Source of the DNA: Notospermus geniculatus
Lineage: Eukaryota > Nemertea > Pilidiophora > Heteronemertea > Lineidae
Assembly: GCA_002633025.1 (NCBI GenBank)
Contig: NMRB01000699.1
Span: 76,652 to 140,651, forward strand
DNA: 64,000 nucleotides
Reading direction: 5' to 3'
Shown here: piece by piece, positions 24,301 to 39,300 of the stretch
How the letters are laid out: the number at the start of each line of letters is the position of its first letter
Numbering within the stretch: the first letter of the stretch is position 1
Position numbers and translations under genes: made by a program
The notes under the pieces: generated by a model
Databases searched by the model: none
The model's input: the letters and a program-made list of their open reading frames with translations, nothing else
What the model was told of the DNA's origin: nothing

Positions 24301-27300
24301 TTAATGTCAGGTGTAAGGACACTTCATACACTAGATATCGAAAAGTAAGTACCCTTAACAGAAGATAATCGGCATTTTGTGTTTTTAAGCATTCTTACAG
24401 TCAAATCAGTGAAATATTAAGGTTCATCAAAAACATTCGTCTTTCAAGAAAAATAATTAAGGCATCTTATTTTTTTATTTACCAAACGATAATTCATATT
24501 AAGGATCCTTAATTTTACATGTTTGATTTAAGCCTCCAGAATGGCAACTCAGGATACTTAATAACCAACTCAAGTAGAAAAATTCGACGTTAAGGACTCT
24601 TATTTACTGGCCTTACTACCCTTGTTACATTTGGTCCCTTAATATTTGTTCTGAAAATTTTCATGATGCTGAACAAAGTAATTCAAGCCCCTTAATGTCA
24701 AGTGTAAGGACACTTCATACACTAGATATCGAAAAGTAAGTACCCTAACAGAAGATAATCGGCATTTAGTGTTTTTAAGCATTCTTACAGTCAAATCACT
24801 GAAATATTAAGGTTCCTCAAAATCATTGANTGGGGCATAATAATAGTTCTGGGGGACGCAGAACTAATGTTTCAGATGGAAACTTAGTTTTTGCTCAGAA
24901 ACTAAGTTTTTAGCCGCATAAACTAAGTTTCTGGCCGTAACATCCATAAACTGAGTTTTTGCCGAGCAGAAACTAGGTTTTTGTCCATCTGATCTTGAAA
25001 CTACAGTTCTGGAGTTGAAATATGAGTTCCAAGAGCAAAACCCGAGTTATGTGAGCAAAAACTTAGTTTTTGGCCCTGTAAACTAAGTTTCCAGAGCAAA
25101 AACTTAGTTTATGGAATAAATGGACAAACCGCTTGCCATACACCACTGTATCTAGCTTGGATTTCGATATATTGAGGAAAATGTGTCCAAAATTGCAGCC
25201 ATTTTAAAATCCAAGATGGTGGCCATTAGAGGGCGACTTCGTCGGGCTCCCGTCCAAAATTGAAGGTTTTGACCCAGTCTACGACGGTGCCAAATTTGGT
25301 GATTTTTTTAAAAACAAGGAACGATTCGGCAAATATTTGGAGCTAAGCCTCCTCACTAAAAGTATGAATCAACATCACCCCATGCAGCGCGTATCTTGCA
25401 ACCTGTCTAACCGTGGTAACCGCGTGCATACATCGCACAGGCCTATACTTCTTTTTTTGCGGGAGTAGCTAGTCTTCCGTTGAGCACCGTGAAGACATCG
25501 ATGTTGAATAAAGATAAACTGCTTTTTCAGTCTTACTTAGATTATTTTGGTAGAGTAAGAAAATCCATTAAATACGGTAAGAAAACCGGTTAAATCGGCG
25601 TAAGAAAACGCGCTAAGAAATGAGTAAGATATCCCGTTGAGAATAAGAAAACCCGTTGGAAGGTGTGCGTCAGATCTTACTGTGAGTAAGATTTCCCGTC
25701 GAGTAAGAAAAGCCGTTAGAGTAAGAAAACCAGTTGTAACAGGGCCAAGACAGTGGATGGAAACAAAAACTATATGTCCCCACAAATTGACGAGTGTTGC
25801 ATCTGCACCCATACTGAGAATGGGCAAAACGAAGGAAGCGCTGACCAGCTTAAAACAGTGCATGCCTTGCGATCGTTCAGCGTCATCAGACAGGCCAAAA
25901 TAGACGCGGAGACCAAAATGTCGCCGGGACGAAGATAGATTACTTCTGTGGCCCCTGTTGCTGCCAGGCTTATAGATATTTTTCATGTTTGTTTCAGAAA
26001 ATGTACCATGATCACAGTGTTAAAGTGACATCGTTGACAAACCATTCTGATGATCATAGCCAACCCAAGCCAGTTGATCTTGATGACGGAGGAAAGGAAA
26101 CTGAGAAAGAAATGAGCGTGAAGGCTCGATCCAAATCGCGATCTGGAAGCCTGACGTACAGCTATGCTATGCAACATTGCACGCGGGCAAGGCGCTTGTC
26201 TCTCGGTATACGGAAAGCCCCTGGAGATACCAAGCCTATAACTCATTCAACGCAGCTGGAGTTCTTAGATTTTGTCGACTTGTTCAAATCATTCTACATG
26301 AGATTGAGAAAGGATCTAAGGGAGATTTTTGAACAGTTTGCTGTAACAAAGACCATACAGAATGACGTGACGAGTCCCACTACGGCCAGCAAGAAGCTTC
26401 TATATACACCGAGAAATAAAGACATGGGTAAGCGTCCTCCCTTATGTAGGTCAATCGTCTTGACCTACATGTACTTTTTAAAGACAAGGTCACGAGCATG
26501 GTGACTGCGGAAATGTTTTTGAAGATCATGATACCAGCTTTTTATCGGACATCGTCTGTAAGTTTTCTTGTTTTTTGCAGGGTTAGTGACCAGAAACACA
26601 AGTCTTGATCAAGGCATGGAGCCAAAGCGCAAAACAATCTGTGATGCTATAGCTGTTGCAAGTATCGTCACCAACTGTGCGGGCGTGGAAACATCGAAGT
26701 GCCAGTACATCGGCCTGCCAGAATTTCGTCAGTTCCTACATGAATACCAGGAGGAGGTGTACAGTGATCACGAAATCTGCAAACTAATACAGGTAGTCAT
26801 TCTTATTAATTCGCTGCTATTACAGTACCCGTTTGAGACCTGGCCTCAACTGTTGTCAATTTTCAGAGCCGTAGAACGGGTGCACCCGCCATTTTGGAGT
26901 TATAGGCCTCCGAAAGACAATCATGCATGTCGAAAATGAGGCAAAAATGACAATTTTACCCGCACGAGATATCAAGAGACTGGGAAGAATTGTCATCACT
27001 GACAGATACCCTATATATGCCTGAAAGAATTATAAGTTTATGCTGTTTGTTTCAGCGCCATGAGCCTGACCCACATCTTCGGATGAGCTACTGCCTATCC
27101 TTTGAAGGATTTGCCAATTTTCTGATGGACAAAGACAACTATGCATTTTTACCGGAGAAGATGAGGCAAGATGAAGAGGTAACTATGGTGACCTGTGAAA
27201 CCGATAGTCCATTTTGTCACCCATCCCCCATATATCATGTCTCGATGCTCTTAACGTCTCTCACTGATGGGACCCAATGGTCATCAACAAGGCAATATGG

Positions 27301-30300
27301 GTTATGGCAAAAATCTAAGTATCATTGCACATAATGCATAATGCTTACCCTTACGCAAGCCCGTCAAGGCCTATTTTAAGTCAAAGTGTGATACTTATAT
27401 TTTAAGTTGAACAAAGGATATAATAAGTGTCATACTTAGACTCAAGTAGTTTTATGAATATGGGCCCTGACCCCTTCTAGGCCTAAATGAAGGACATGAG
27501 AAGGTCTAAAGATCGGCAACCAGTAGTGGGGACTAGTTCGGCTGATCACTTTATCTTCCAGAACATGAACTATCCGCTGTCTTACTACTACATTGCATCA
27601 TCACATAACACGTACCTGACTGCGCATCAGCTAAAGGGAGAATCGTCAACTGAAATGTACAGCCAGGTATATGTATTTCTTTAAAGATTTCTTTAAAAAG
27701 TTCATTCTCAAATCATCCTACACCATGCTCTTAAACTGGTGTGGTGTCGAAAAAGGCCTGAACTTATTGCTTGTCTCCTCAAAACCGATTTTGGGTTCAA
27801 AATTCTTCCAATGATTTCAACCGCCTCGTTGAATTTTTGGCAGGCAGGCACAATGCCATCATTGCCGGGCACTGTTTTGCACACGTATCACTATGGCCCT
27901 GCATTTTCGGGCATCCATTTTACCACCGGATATTTATTCTTCGTTTAGGTCTTGTTGTCAGGATGTCGCTGTGTAGAGTTGGATTGTTGGGATGGAGATG
28001 ACGGCTCACCCGTCATCTACCACGGGCACACACTCACCACTAAGATACCGTTTAAGGTATGCGACACACAAGAGAATTTGACAAAAATGGTGTCTTCAAA
28101 TTCACTCAGTTTGTGTCCCTGCGCTATTCGAATTTCCGTCACTATAAAGTTCAATTGCCTGAACAAAAAACACATGAGCGGCGGCACGGTGGTCTATGCA
28201 ACACCCTTCAAAGTACGCATACATGTACCCGTTTTTTAAAGTTCTGATATAAATATTAAGCGATGTATGTCATTTCCTCATGTCGATTTCAGTTAACAGT
28301 TGAAGCAATAAACAAAAGTGCCTTCCTCAGTTCACCTTACCCCGTCATTCTGTCCATTGAGAATCACTGCTCCCTACTACAACAGCAGAAAATGGCGCAA
28401 ATTTTGCAGGTGAGTTATCCAAAGATTTGGGGTTCTTGGGCGTGTTTCACCTTGGAAACAATAATTCACTACTGGCATTGCCATTGGGTTGTCGCTGTGG
28501 TACAACGACAAAATCTGTTTTTAACACTGGGCGACATCACAAGTGATCTCCACGGGAGCAAAATCGGTTGTTGACGCCAGGTGTGCGCTGGACACGATGC
28601 GTGAAATCTTTTCGCCAGCGATGATTGCCAACATGGAACTCATTACCAAACCCGATATCACCTAGTCTGCGGCCGTCGTGGTGTGTAATTTTCACATTTC
28701 AAGATCAATATTAATTTTCAGAGTGTTCTGGGTGACAAATTGGTGACACAGTTCATGTTTGATGGTGACTACAATGCGGAGCCGGTGCTTCCATCTCCCA
28801 ACCAACTCAAGTACAAGATTCTCATCAAGAACAAGAAACTCCACTCAACTCAGTTCAAGAATCTCTTAAAGCAGAGGGTAAACAACCTTCTCAAGATAGT
28901 TTTCTTTGCCCTTCCTACATGTATCTTGCCGCAAATGTTCTGATTCTCTCTTCCTATTTCGCCTTTTACCCTTTGTTGCAGTTCAGGCTTTGAACATTGA
29001 TACAAGCGTAGTGCTAGTCGGGTTTTATTAAGTTATCATCGATTTCGATTTCGACGATTTCAGTGATGACATGTAGTAAAAAGTTCCCCCACAGGCAAAC
29101 ATCATGAAACTTTACAGGCAGCCATCATTCTTCTTCCGTTTATAGAACCATCTGCGCACCAACAGCCTGATTTATGACGAGGACGATGAAGATGAAGATG
29201 ACGAAGATGATGAAGATGTGTCCACAAGAGCTGACGATGATGTCGATGGTTCTTCTCCACCCGGTAGGCATTTTTGGCTCACCAGTCGGCGACCGGCGAG
29301 TCCTATATAATACAACGCATTTTCCGTCCTCGTGTGGAACAGGGTTGGCACGTTTCTTAACAGCTTCGAAGGACACAACGGCAAATATTATCTGCAGGCC
29401 GAAATCAAGCGCAATTGGTGGTACGTTCTGGCCTGTGGGGCCCTGAACACTGCTTGCAAGAATCACGAAGCCCTTAGCTGAGTTCTGTCTGTCCGCTATT
29501 TGCGAGTTTTATCCATTAAGTTTTTCTGTGCTGAACAGGTCATGATGAAGGGAAACAAAAAAGTCACTCCCTGACAACGGTGGAATACACTTGTCCACGC
29601 TCCAGGCAGAATTCAGTCCAAATCCTAGACGGCCGAAGACCCAAGTCACAGTCGGACTTTGATTGGCAGTTCGATAATTTCTTGAGCGACAAGCAGGCAC
29701 CAAAAAATAAACAGAAGAAGGCAAGTCAGATTGCCAAGGAATTATCAGATTTGGTCATCTATACTGAGGCAGTGAAGTTCAGGGGTGAGTGTGACTTGAA
29801 CTCTAATTCTAAAATGCCTTGGTGATAAATTCCTACAAATGATTTCACTGGAAAACGCATGCTCTCCATTGCTCTCATTCATAACTGGAACTACATGTAC
29901 AACATTTATCGTTCATGTTCTTGTTTCATCAGGTCTGACCATCAGCCCATTTTCAATTGCCAAAATAAAAAAGGGAACGATCAGGAAAAGCATTCTTGCT
30001 ACAAACCTCAACCTCGCAGGATCACCAACAGCAAATCCCCAAGGTAGGCCTTGTTCTCATCGTCTTATTGAGAAGGCTGCAACATAGTCCCTGATGCTGA
30101 CAGCCAGCGTAAAACCAAGAACATTTATTCGCCCAATATTGTCTATAGAGCCAAAAATGCAGTATGTGTATATTGGCGCATGGTTCTGAACTCAACATCT
30201 TTATGGTCATGGAATCATTTCAATCATGATACATGTATTCTTTTTTCAGCATTAGATAAACTTGATGTGATTGTAAGCAGCCACACCCAGTTCATGCAAA

Positions 30301-33300
30301 AAGTGAGCAGACCTGACGAGACACCAGTCAGTCATCAGGTATCATCACTGAATGAAAACAAAGCCAAGCAACTCTGTCGCCGGCAACCAATAGGGACAAT
30401 CACGTATCCTACGATCTGGAAGCCTGACGTACAGCTATGCTATGCAACATTGCACGCGGGCAAGGCGCTTGTCTCTCGGTATACGGAAAGCCCCTGGAGA
30501 TACGAAGCCTATAACTCATTCAACGCAGCTGGAGTTCCTAGATTTTGTCGACTTGTTCAAATCATTCTACATGAGGTTGAGAAAGGATCTGAGGGAGATT
30601 TTTGAACAGTTTGCTGTAACAAAGACCATACAGAATGACATGACGAGTCCCACTACGGCCAACAAGAAGCTTCTATATACACCGAGAAATAAAGACATGG
30701 GTAAGCGTCCTCCCTTATGTAGGTCAATCGTCTTGACCTACATGTACTTTTTAAAGGCAAGGTCACAAGCATGAATACTGTGGAAATGTTTTTTGAAGAT
30801 CATGGTACCAGCTTAGCGGGCGACGTCTGTAAATTTTCTTGTGTTTTTTTGCAGGGTTAGTGACCAGAAACACAAGTCTTGATCAAGGCATGGAGCCAAA
30901 GCGCAAAACAATCTGTGATGCTATAGCTGTTGCAAGTATCGTCACCAACTGTGCGGGCGTGGAAACATCGAAGTGCCAGTACATCGGTCTGCCAGAATTT
31001 CGTCAGTTCCTACATGAATACCAGGAGGAGGTGTACAGTGATCACGAAATCTGCAAACTGATACAGGTAGTCATTCTTATTAATTCGCTGCTATTACAGT
31101 ACCCGTTTGAGACCTGGCCTCAACTGTTGTCAATTTTCAGAGCCGTAGAATACACGGGTGCACCCGCCATTTTGGAGTTATAGGCCTCCGAAAGACAATC
31201 ATGCATGTCGAAAATGAGGCAAAAATGACAATTTTACCCTAACGTATATCTATATATCCATATGAGGGTATCCTCTACATGTATGTTAAAATTTCAGTCC
31301 CATCGAAGTTCAAATATGGCCCGGCCGCCAAGTGGCCATCTTCTAACTACTACTCCAAGGTTCGACCTAGCATTCACCAATCATACTCCTTCTGCCAGCC
31401 ATCGATTTGGTTGATGTCGGCGGAGAAGTTAGCCTTTGTATATCATCAGACGTCTTCCCAGTCGCACTGGCGGTCTTAGAACAAGAGTAGGGCCTGCACG
31501 AGATATCAAAAGACTGGGGAAGAATTGTCATGAGATATTCCCATAAGGCCCGAAAGATTGTAAGCTGATACTGTTTGTTTCAGCGCCATGAGCCTGACCC
31601 CCATCTTCGGATGAGCTACTGCCTATCCTTTGAAGGATTTGCCAATTTTCTGATGGACAAAGACAACTATGCATTTTTACCAGAGAAGATGAGGCAAGAT
31701 GAAGAGGTAACCATGGTGACATATTATGAAACCAATGGTATTTTGGGTCACCCATCCACCATATCCTGGGTCCATGCTGTTAACGTCTCTCACTGATGGG
31801 ACCCAATAGTCCTCAACAAGGCAATATGGGTTATGGCAAAAATCTAATATCATTGCACATAATGCATAATGCTTACCCTCACACAAGCCCGTCAAGGCCT
31901 ATTTTAAGTCAAAGTGTGATACATGTACTTATATTTTAAGTTGAACAAAGGATAAGTGTCATACTTAGACTTAAGTAGTTTTATGAATATGGGGGCTGAC
32001 CCCTTCGAGGCCTAAACGGAGGACATGAGAAGGTCTAAAGATCTGCAACCAGTAGTGGGGACTAGTTTGGCTGATCAAATTTATCTTCCAGAACATGAAC
32101 TATCCGCTGTCTTACTACTACATTGCATCATCTCATAACACGTATCTGACTGCGCATCAGCTAAAGGGAGAATCGTCAACTGAAATGTACAGCCAGGTAT
32201 ATGTATTTCTTTAACGATTTCTTTAAAAAGTTCATTCTCAAATCATCCTTCACCACGCGCTTAAACTGGTGTGGTGTCGAAAAAGGCCTGAACTTATTGC
32301 TTGTCTCCTCAAAACCGATTTTGGGTTCAAAATTCTGCCAATGATTTCAACCGCCTCGCTGAATTTTTGGCAGGCACAATGCCATCATTGGCACTGTTTT
32401 GTACATGTACCACTAAAGGCCCTACATTTTCAGGCATCCATTTTACCTCCGAATATTTTTCGTTCGTTTAGGTGTTGTTGTCAGGATGTCGCTGTGTGGA
32501 GTTGGATTGTTGGGATGGAGATGACGGCTCACCCGTCATCTACCACGGGCACACACTCACCACTAAGATACCGTTTAAGGTATGCGATACATACGAGAAT
32601 TTGACAGAAATGGTGTCTTTAAATTCACTCTAGAAGTTTGTCTCCCTGCGCCATTCGAATTTCCGTCACTAAGCCCAATTGCCTGAACAAAAACACAAGC
32701 CCCGCGACACGGTGGTCTCAGCAAACACCTTTCAAAGTGCATGTACCTGAAGAAGATGATAAACTGTCAGCCGTTATCTACGTCATAAGTAATCGATGCA
32801 TGTCATTTCTTCATGTTGATTTCAGTTAACAGTTGAAGCAATAAACAAAAGTGCCTTCCTCAGTTCACCTTACCCTGTCATTCTGTCCATTGAGAACCAC
32901 TGCTCCCTACTACAACAGCAGAAAATGGCGCAAATTTTGCAGGTGAGTTATCCAAAGATTTGGGGTTCTTGGGCGTGTTTCACCTTGGAAACAAGGATTC
33001 ACTTCTGGCATTGCCATTGGGTTGTCACTGTGGTACAGCGACAATATCTATTTTTAACACCGGGCGACATCACAAGTGATCTCCACGGGAGCAAAATCGG
33101 TTGTTGACGCCAGGTGTGCGCTGGACACGATGCGTGAAATCTTTTCGCCAGCGATAATTGCCAACATGGAACTCATTACCAAACCCGATATCACCTAGTC
33201 TGCGGCCGTCGTGGTGTGCAATTTCCACATTTCAAGTTCAATATTAATTTTCAGAGTGTTCTGGGCGACAAATTGGTGACACAGTTCATGTTTGATGGTG

Positions 33301-36300
33301 ACTACAATGCGGAGCCGGTGCTTCCATCTCCCAACCAACTCAAGTACAAGATTCTCATCAAGAACAAGAAACTCCACTCAACTCAGTTCAAGAATCTCTT
33401 AAAGCAGAGGGTAAAACAACCGTTCTATCTGATGTTCTGCAGATACAACATGCCGTAAAGCTACACTGTTAGAAATTATTAAATTTACAGTAGTAATTCT
33501 ACAGTAATTTTACAGAAATTCCCTGCAGCAGAGTCCCCAGCACTTTCTGTAAATTTACATAATTTTTTTATGGTATGATTCATGTTTTCCTGTATTGGTT
33601 GGACTCCATTGGACATCCAATAATGATGCCTTCTGAGGGCAGTATGAAAATATAATTTGGTCAGCCTCCAGTCAAATCTCTGTTGACATTTATTTAAGTT
33701 TGTAATTTTACAGATCAGGTCTGTAATTTTACAGAACCGTCCTGGGGACTCTGCTGCACAGATTTTCTGTAAAATCTTCTGTTATTTCTAACAGTGTAGT
33801 TTCCTTTGCCCTTCCTTATATCTTGCCACAGATTTTCTAAGATTGTCTCACCTATGCCACCTTTTACCCTTTTGTTGTGGTTAAAGCTTTGAATGATATA
33901 CAAACGTCAGTGTTGCCAATTGTTTTAGCCTGAATTAGTTGATGAGAAAATTGTCACAGTCAGTCCATTTTTATTGAGTTTATCATCGATTTCGATGATT
34001 TCAGTGATGACATGTAGTAAAAAGTTCCCCCACAGGCAAACATCATTAAACTTTTCATGCAGCCATCATTCTTCTTCCGTTTATAGAACCATCTGCGCAC
34101 AAACAGCCTGATTTATGACGAGGACGATGAAGATGAAGATGACGAAGATGATGAAGATGTGTCCACAAGAGCTGACGATGATGTCGATGGTTCTTCTCCA
34201 CCCGGTAGGCATTTTTGGCTCACCAGTCGGCGACCGGCGAGTCCTATATGATACAACGCATTTTCCGTCCTCGTGTGGAACAGGGTTGGCACGTTTCTTA
34301 ACAGCTTCGAAGGACACAACGGCAAATATTATCTGCAGGCCGAAATCAAGCGCAATTGCATGGTGGTACGTTCTGGCCTGTGGGGCCCTGAACACTGCTT
34401 GCAAGAATCACGAAGCCCTTAGCTGAGTTCTGTCTGTCCGCTATTTGCGAGTTTTATCCATTAAGTTTTTCTGTGCTGAACAGGTCATGATGAAGGGAAA
34501 CAAAAAAGTCACTCCCTGACAACGGTGGAATACACTTGTCCACGCTCCAGGCAGAATTCAGTCCAAATCCTAGACGGCCGAAGACCCAAGTCACAGTCGG
34601 ACTTTGATTGGCAGTTCGATAATTTCTTGAGCGACAAGCAGGCACCAAAAAATAAACAGAAGAAGGCAAGTCAGATTGCCAAGGAATTATCAGATTTGGT
34701 CATCTATACTGAGGCAGTGAAGTTCAGGGGTGAGTGTGACTTGAACTCTAATTNTGGCAGCCACTGTAAAAACTTGTGATATCATATCGTGATCACCTTC
34801 TCTACCAAATAAATAATATCTTTTTTTTCAGGTTTTGTCAGGCCAGTATGTCTGCCAAAGCAATCACACGGGGAGTCCATATGTGGAGGTGGAGATAACT
34901 GGGATTCCTGTTGACTGTGCTAAACACAAGACGAAGACTGTGTCAAGAAATGCCATTAACCCCATCTGGAATGATACATTCACATTTCAGGTGATGGATA
35001 ATTAATGAAAAACATTCATTGCAATAAAAAGGGCATTATCGATGTCATGGTTTCTGACTTGTTGAAAGGTTCTTTGGGTTGTTGGCTGCATGGGTCAACC
35101 CTGAAAGAGTTACTCGTTGTTCTGTGCTGAGCTGAGGAGTTGTCCCGACTGCTATATGCCTACTTGACAGACCTAGAAGCTGTCTTTTCTGCAATGACCT
35201 GCAAGGACTATTCCATGCATAAATTTGGCACGCTTTGTTATTACTGCAGGTGATGTTCCAAGACTTGGCCTTCATACGGTTCACTGTGGTGGACATTGGC
35301 AGCAACCATATCACATCTCAGAGGACCATACCCTTACAGTGCTTGAGGGAAGGTGAGTGGCCTGACGTTCATTTTTTGCAGTGTAGTACCAGTACTTAAT
35401 TATTGTACTCGATTTTCCATCAGGGCCAAAGTCAAAGCATTATTGGCCCTGGTAAGTACGGAAGAGGCCACCTCAAGTTACTCATGTTTCTCATTTGGAT
35501 GGGATACTTTACTTGCCTTTGCCCAATAACTGTAGCCTACATGCTCTACTTGTTATTTAAGGATACCGCCATGTCAGACTTCGTTCAACTGGCAACCAAT
35601 GGCAGGAACTATCAACACTCTTTATCTACTCTCGAAGAGACGAGGAAGTCATTGAACCCAATCAAAATGAAACAGTGCCAGATGTTACAGCCGATCCAAA
35701 ACGAAAGTCAATCCTTGCAAAGATCAAGTACGACCTCAGCAAACCCGATGTTGCCCTTTATCCAAGTATCATGAAACCCAAACGCCGTATGTTCTTCATC
35801 ACGGTGTTTGGTGTCTCTCAGCATGAAGAATACACCATTCTTAAGGTGACACAGGATACAACAACCACTGAGGCAATCTCACAGGTAATGTGAGCCACAC
35901 ATGAGCTTTAGCATTTTAGAGAGATAAAAGTGCTTATTCACAAAGTCCCCGTAACGTTAATGGTGCGCAAATCCTTTGTCAGGCTGACGGAGATTGCCTA
36001 CAAATGGACAATAGTTTACGCACTCCGTAACGAGAGCTCCGTGAGTAAAGCGGTTCTTCGACTTTACAATATTATTGCACAATATGGGGCCCAAAATGGG
36101 CGTCATGCTTCAGGCATCATGGATGGAAGAAAGATTGGCAATGATAATGCCCATTTTGATCCTCATATTGTACAATAATATTGCACGTCGATAGGCCGCT
36201 TTAGGCCGTATGCATTAAACATCTTAAGTATAAAATTTCCTTATCTTTTGTTTGGAACAATAATTTAAGGGAAATTTTACACTTAAGATGTTTTATGCAT

Positions 36301-39300
36301 ACGGCCTTATTCACGAAGCTAATTTGTTTTCCTTGTCCATTTATTCATGAATCAAATGATCCGGGGTTCCTTCGTTTCCAATAGAGAGTTTTCGCAAAGC
36401 CCCCGAAACACCAGCGCGAACGCCAATCCCACTGTTCGATGCCACGAAGAGAGCACCGAACAAAAGGATAGACGTTCGGGGTTGGCGTTTCGGGGGCTTT
36501 GCGAAAACTCCCTATTACCCCTCTATACATATGTAGATAGTTTATCGAAGGTCCCTCATCGTGTCTATTTTGCAGGCTTTATGCAAAGCAGGCAGATCAG
36601 ATGAAAAAGTTGATGACTTTGTCTTAGTCGAGGAAGTCCATAAGGGTTGGGAGAAGAAGGATGAAAAGTCAGCAACACAGAGATTACTGGCCAACACAGA
36701 GAAAGTTCTACACGCCCAGGACAAATGGAAAGGCAGTGGTCGCTTTCTACTCAAGAAAAAAACAAATGTAGGTTTGAATGTGATTATCGAAGCATCAAAA
36801 ATCTAATAACGTCTCGCGTGGGTTTTGTAAACTTTTCCAATAAGCTTTTAGCATTCCAAAGCGATTGTGCTGTTCAGCAGTTATAGATTCCCAAGTTTTT
36901 TATTGGGTGTCTATAAAATGAAGATCAAAGACCGAAGAGTGGAGGACGCACATATAAACAAAGATCCCCCAACTCCAAAAGGAAGACCCTACTACATGTA
37001 AACCGAAGATTCCCGAACTATAAAAGGAAGACCCTACTGTAAAATGAAGGTCCCCCAATTATAAACGAAGCCCCCAACCATAAAACGATTTGGACCGGTG
37101 TAATTCTTGCCAACTGGCTGAATTCAAAGATATTTGCTTATGAGCATCCTTGCATTCAGAAATACTGTTTTCTTCTGTCAAAGGTGGTTGCATGCGGCAG
37201 ATTAATTCCTTTTAATTATCAGAATCCTTCAGACCTATCTCTCTCAGTCTGTACAAAGAAGTAATTTATGCATCTTTTTCCAGCATGTCCCAAAATTGCT
37301 TTTTTCTGCAAATATCAGTATCCTACGTTCATTTGTGTGACATATCTTGGCGCCAACTTTGCTCGATTTGAATTTAGTGTTGTTGGACACTTGTAGGTTT
37401 TGCTCTATTCTAATCTTAAACCAGCATGAAAGCAGATTTGATTTAGTGTTGAGCACTTGTAAGTTTTTAATCCTCTCTTCTAATCGAATTAGTGTTGTTG
37501 GGCACTTGCTCTATTCTAATCTTGAACCTGCATGAAAGCAGCTTTGTTTTAATGCTAGGCTCATGTAGGTTTTTGCTCATGCAACTCGAACCTGCACGTG
37601 ACGGCATATTTGATTTACTGCTGGACACACATATATAGGATTTGCACTATCCTAATCTTGAACCTGCATGAAAGCAGATTTTATTTAGTATTGGCCACGT
37701 GTAGGTTTTACTCTCTTCTCATCTTCAACCTGCATGAAAGGGTTCGCAAGGACCAGTACAATCATTTTGACCGTCTATCTTCTTATCCAGTGTGTGCCTC
37801 TGATTACCTCGAGTGGCAGGGTGAAGAAGGACTCTAATGTGCAGGGTCCCAAACCTCAAGGCCATGTAAGTCTCTTCCTGACTGAGAAAGATATTGTTCG
37901 ATTGGTTACTGGATTTATTCCACCCCCATTGGCATGAATGTTATAGGTCTCCTGATTGGCTTAATTTCAGTGTTTTTCAGTTCTGTTGCCGAAATCAAAA
38001 AATACAAAGTTGTTTTTTTTTATTATTTTTTTAGTCAGTGGTTTGAAACAATACTAGTATGTGGACCTTCCCTCTGCTGTTTGTCCTGTCCTGTAGTGTT
38101 GCTTTCACCAATGTGAAACCTTTGGGGACCTTAAAGAAGTTTCATCAGGTCTTGCAAAATCCATGATGTTCACTTTGTGTTTCATAACCTAGTGGATATG
38201 TGTTTCTGGCATACATGTATAAGTAAGTACCTTTCTTCATGTGGTACCTTCTGAATGTGAATAAGTGCCTTTTTTGGAAAACTGTAGTCTACCATCAATT
38301 CAATGCGAACCAACTCAGCTCTTCACAGTGCTGACATGGATGTCACCACCAGTTGCTTTTCCAACTCAGAAATTACTGCTTACAACAGCAGAAATTTTCT
38401 GTTGTGGGAGAGCGCCTGGTGTTGGATATGCAGACACTTGTTTACCCCAAAGCTTTCTGTCGTGTAAGCGCTTATCTGTCTGTTGGTGTTTTGGTGAAGT
38501 GTTGGGAAAAGTGTGGCAAATAACTTACTGTTGAATATTCAAATGATCAAGATTCATTTTCAGGAATATTCTATGGCCATGAAATTTTCTCTTCCCCGTA
38601 GCAGATTTAATGACTCTAGAGAAACTGCCTAGCACACAAACGGATTTTGTTACGGATATGCAGAATGCCCTTCTGAATGAAAGGGCCCTTTTTAGAAGCT
38701 CAGTAAGAAGCAATGGACCGAAATTAGTACAGATGCAGATTGTGTGCACTGAAAGAGGATTAGGCCTACAGCACCCGGCTTTACGCAGAATCTTAATTTT
38801 CAGCATCCACGACAGAAATTGGGAGCGACGGGAACATTTGAACGTTGACATTTCAAGAAATGTGTGACGTTGTCGCCGTTTTGGGTGCCCAGTTCATGAA
38901 CCAAGCCATCTAGGCACCTTAATAGTGTACCAAATTTCGCCCGCAGTGAGGCTTTAAATATGGCCGCCAGGCAGCCATCTTAAAAATGGACGACGGCCCA
39001 TATCTCATAAACGGTAGTAGCTATGATCTTTTAACCTTGCCTGAATGTATCTACATGTAGGTAATGTACCAATTAGGCTACCTGTATGCGAAATTTCGGT
39101 TTGATTGGCCGCCGATTCAACTCAACACCAACCTTCCTATCGGTCATTCTCCCTGGCGCTGATGTCAAACACAAAATTTTCATCTCTAATATTTTCTATT
39201 CGCTTAGGATCCAACGAGCCGAGCATGGATGACTTCAATTGTTTCAAAGGAGAAGGAGGTAGGTTTCGGGATAAAGTAGTGTTTGGGTTGGCTTAGATTG

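Noticed and set aside
29140-29466. Minus-strand frames opposite the acidic linker exon (poly-Ser and Ile/Val-rich)
   Set aside because: They are mirror translations of the GAT/GAA-rich X-Y linker exon and occur again in copy 2.
37347-37837. Hydrophobic frames [10 protein letters not shown]... between RA1 and RA2
   Set aside because: They are translations of a minisatellite in an intron. The splice phases of RA1 and RA2 exons work without them.
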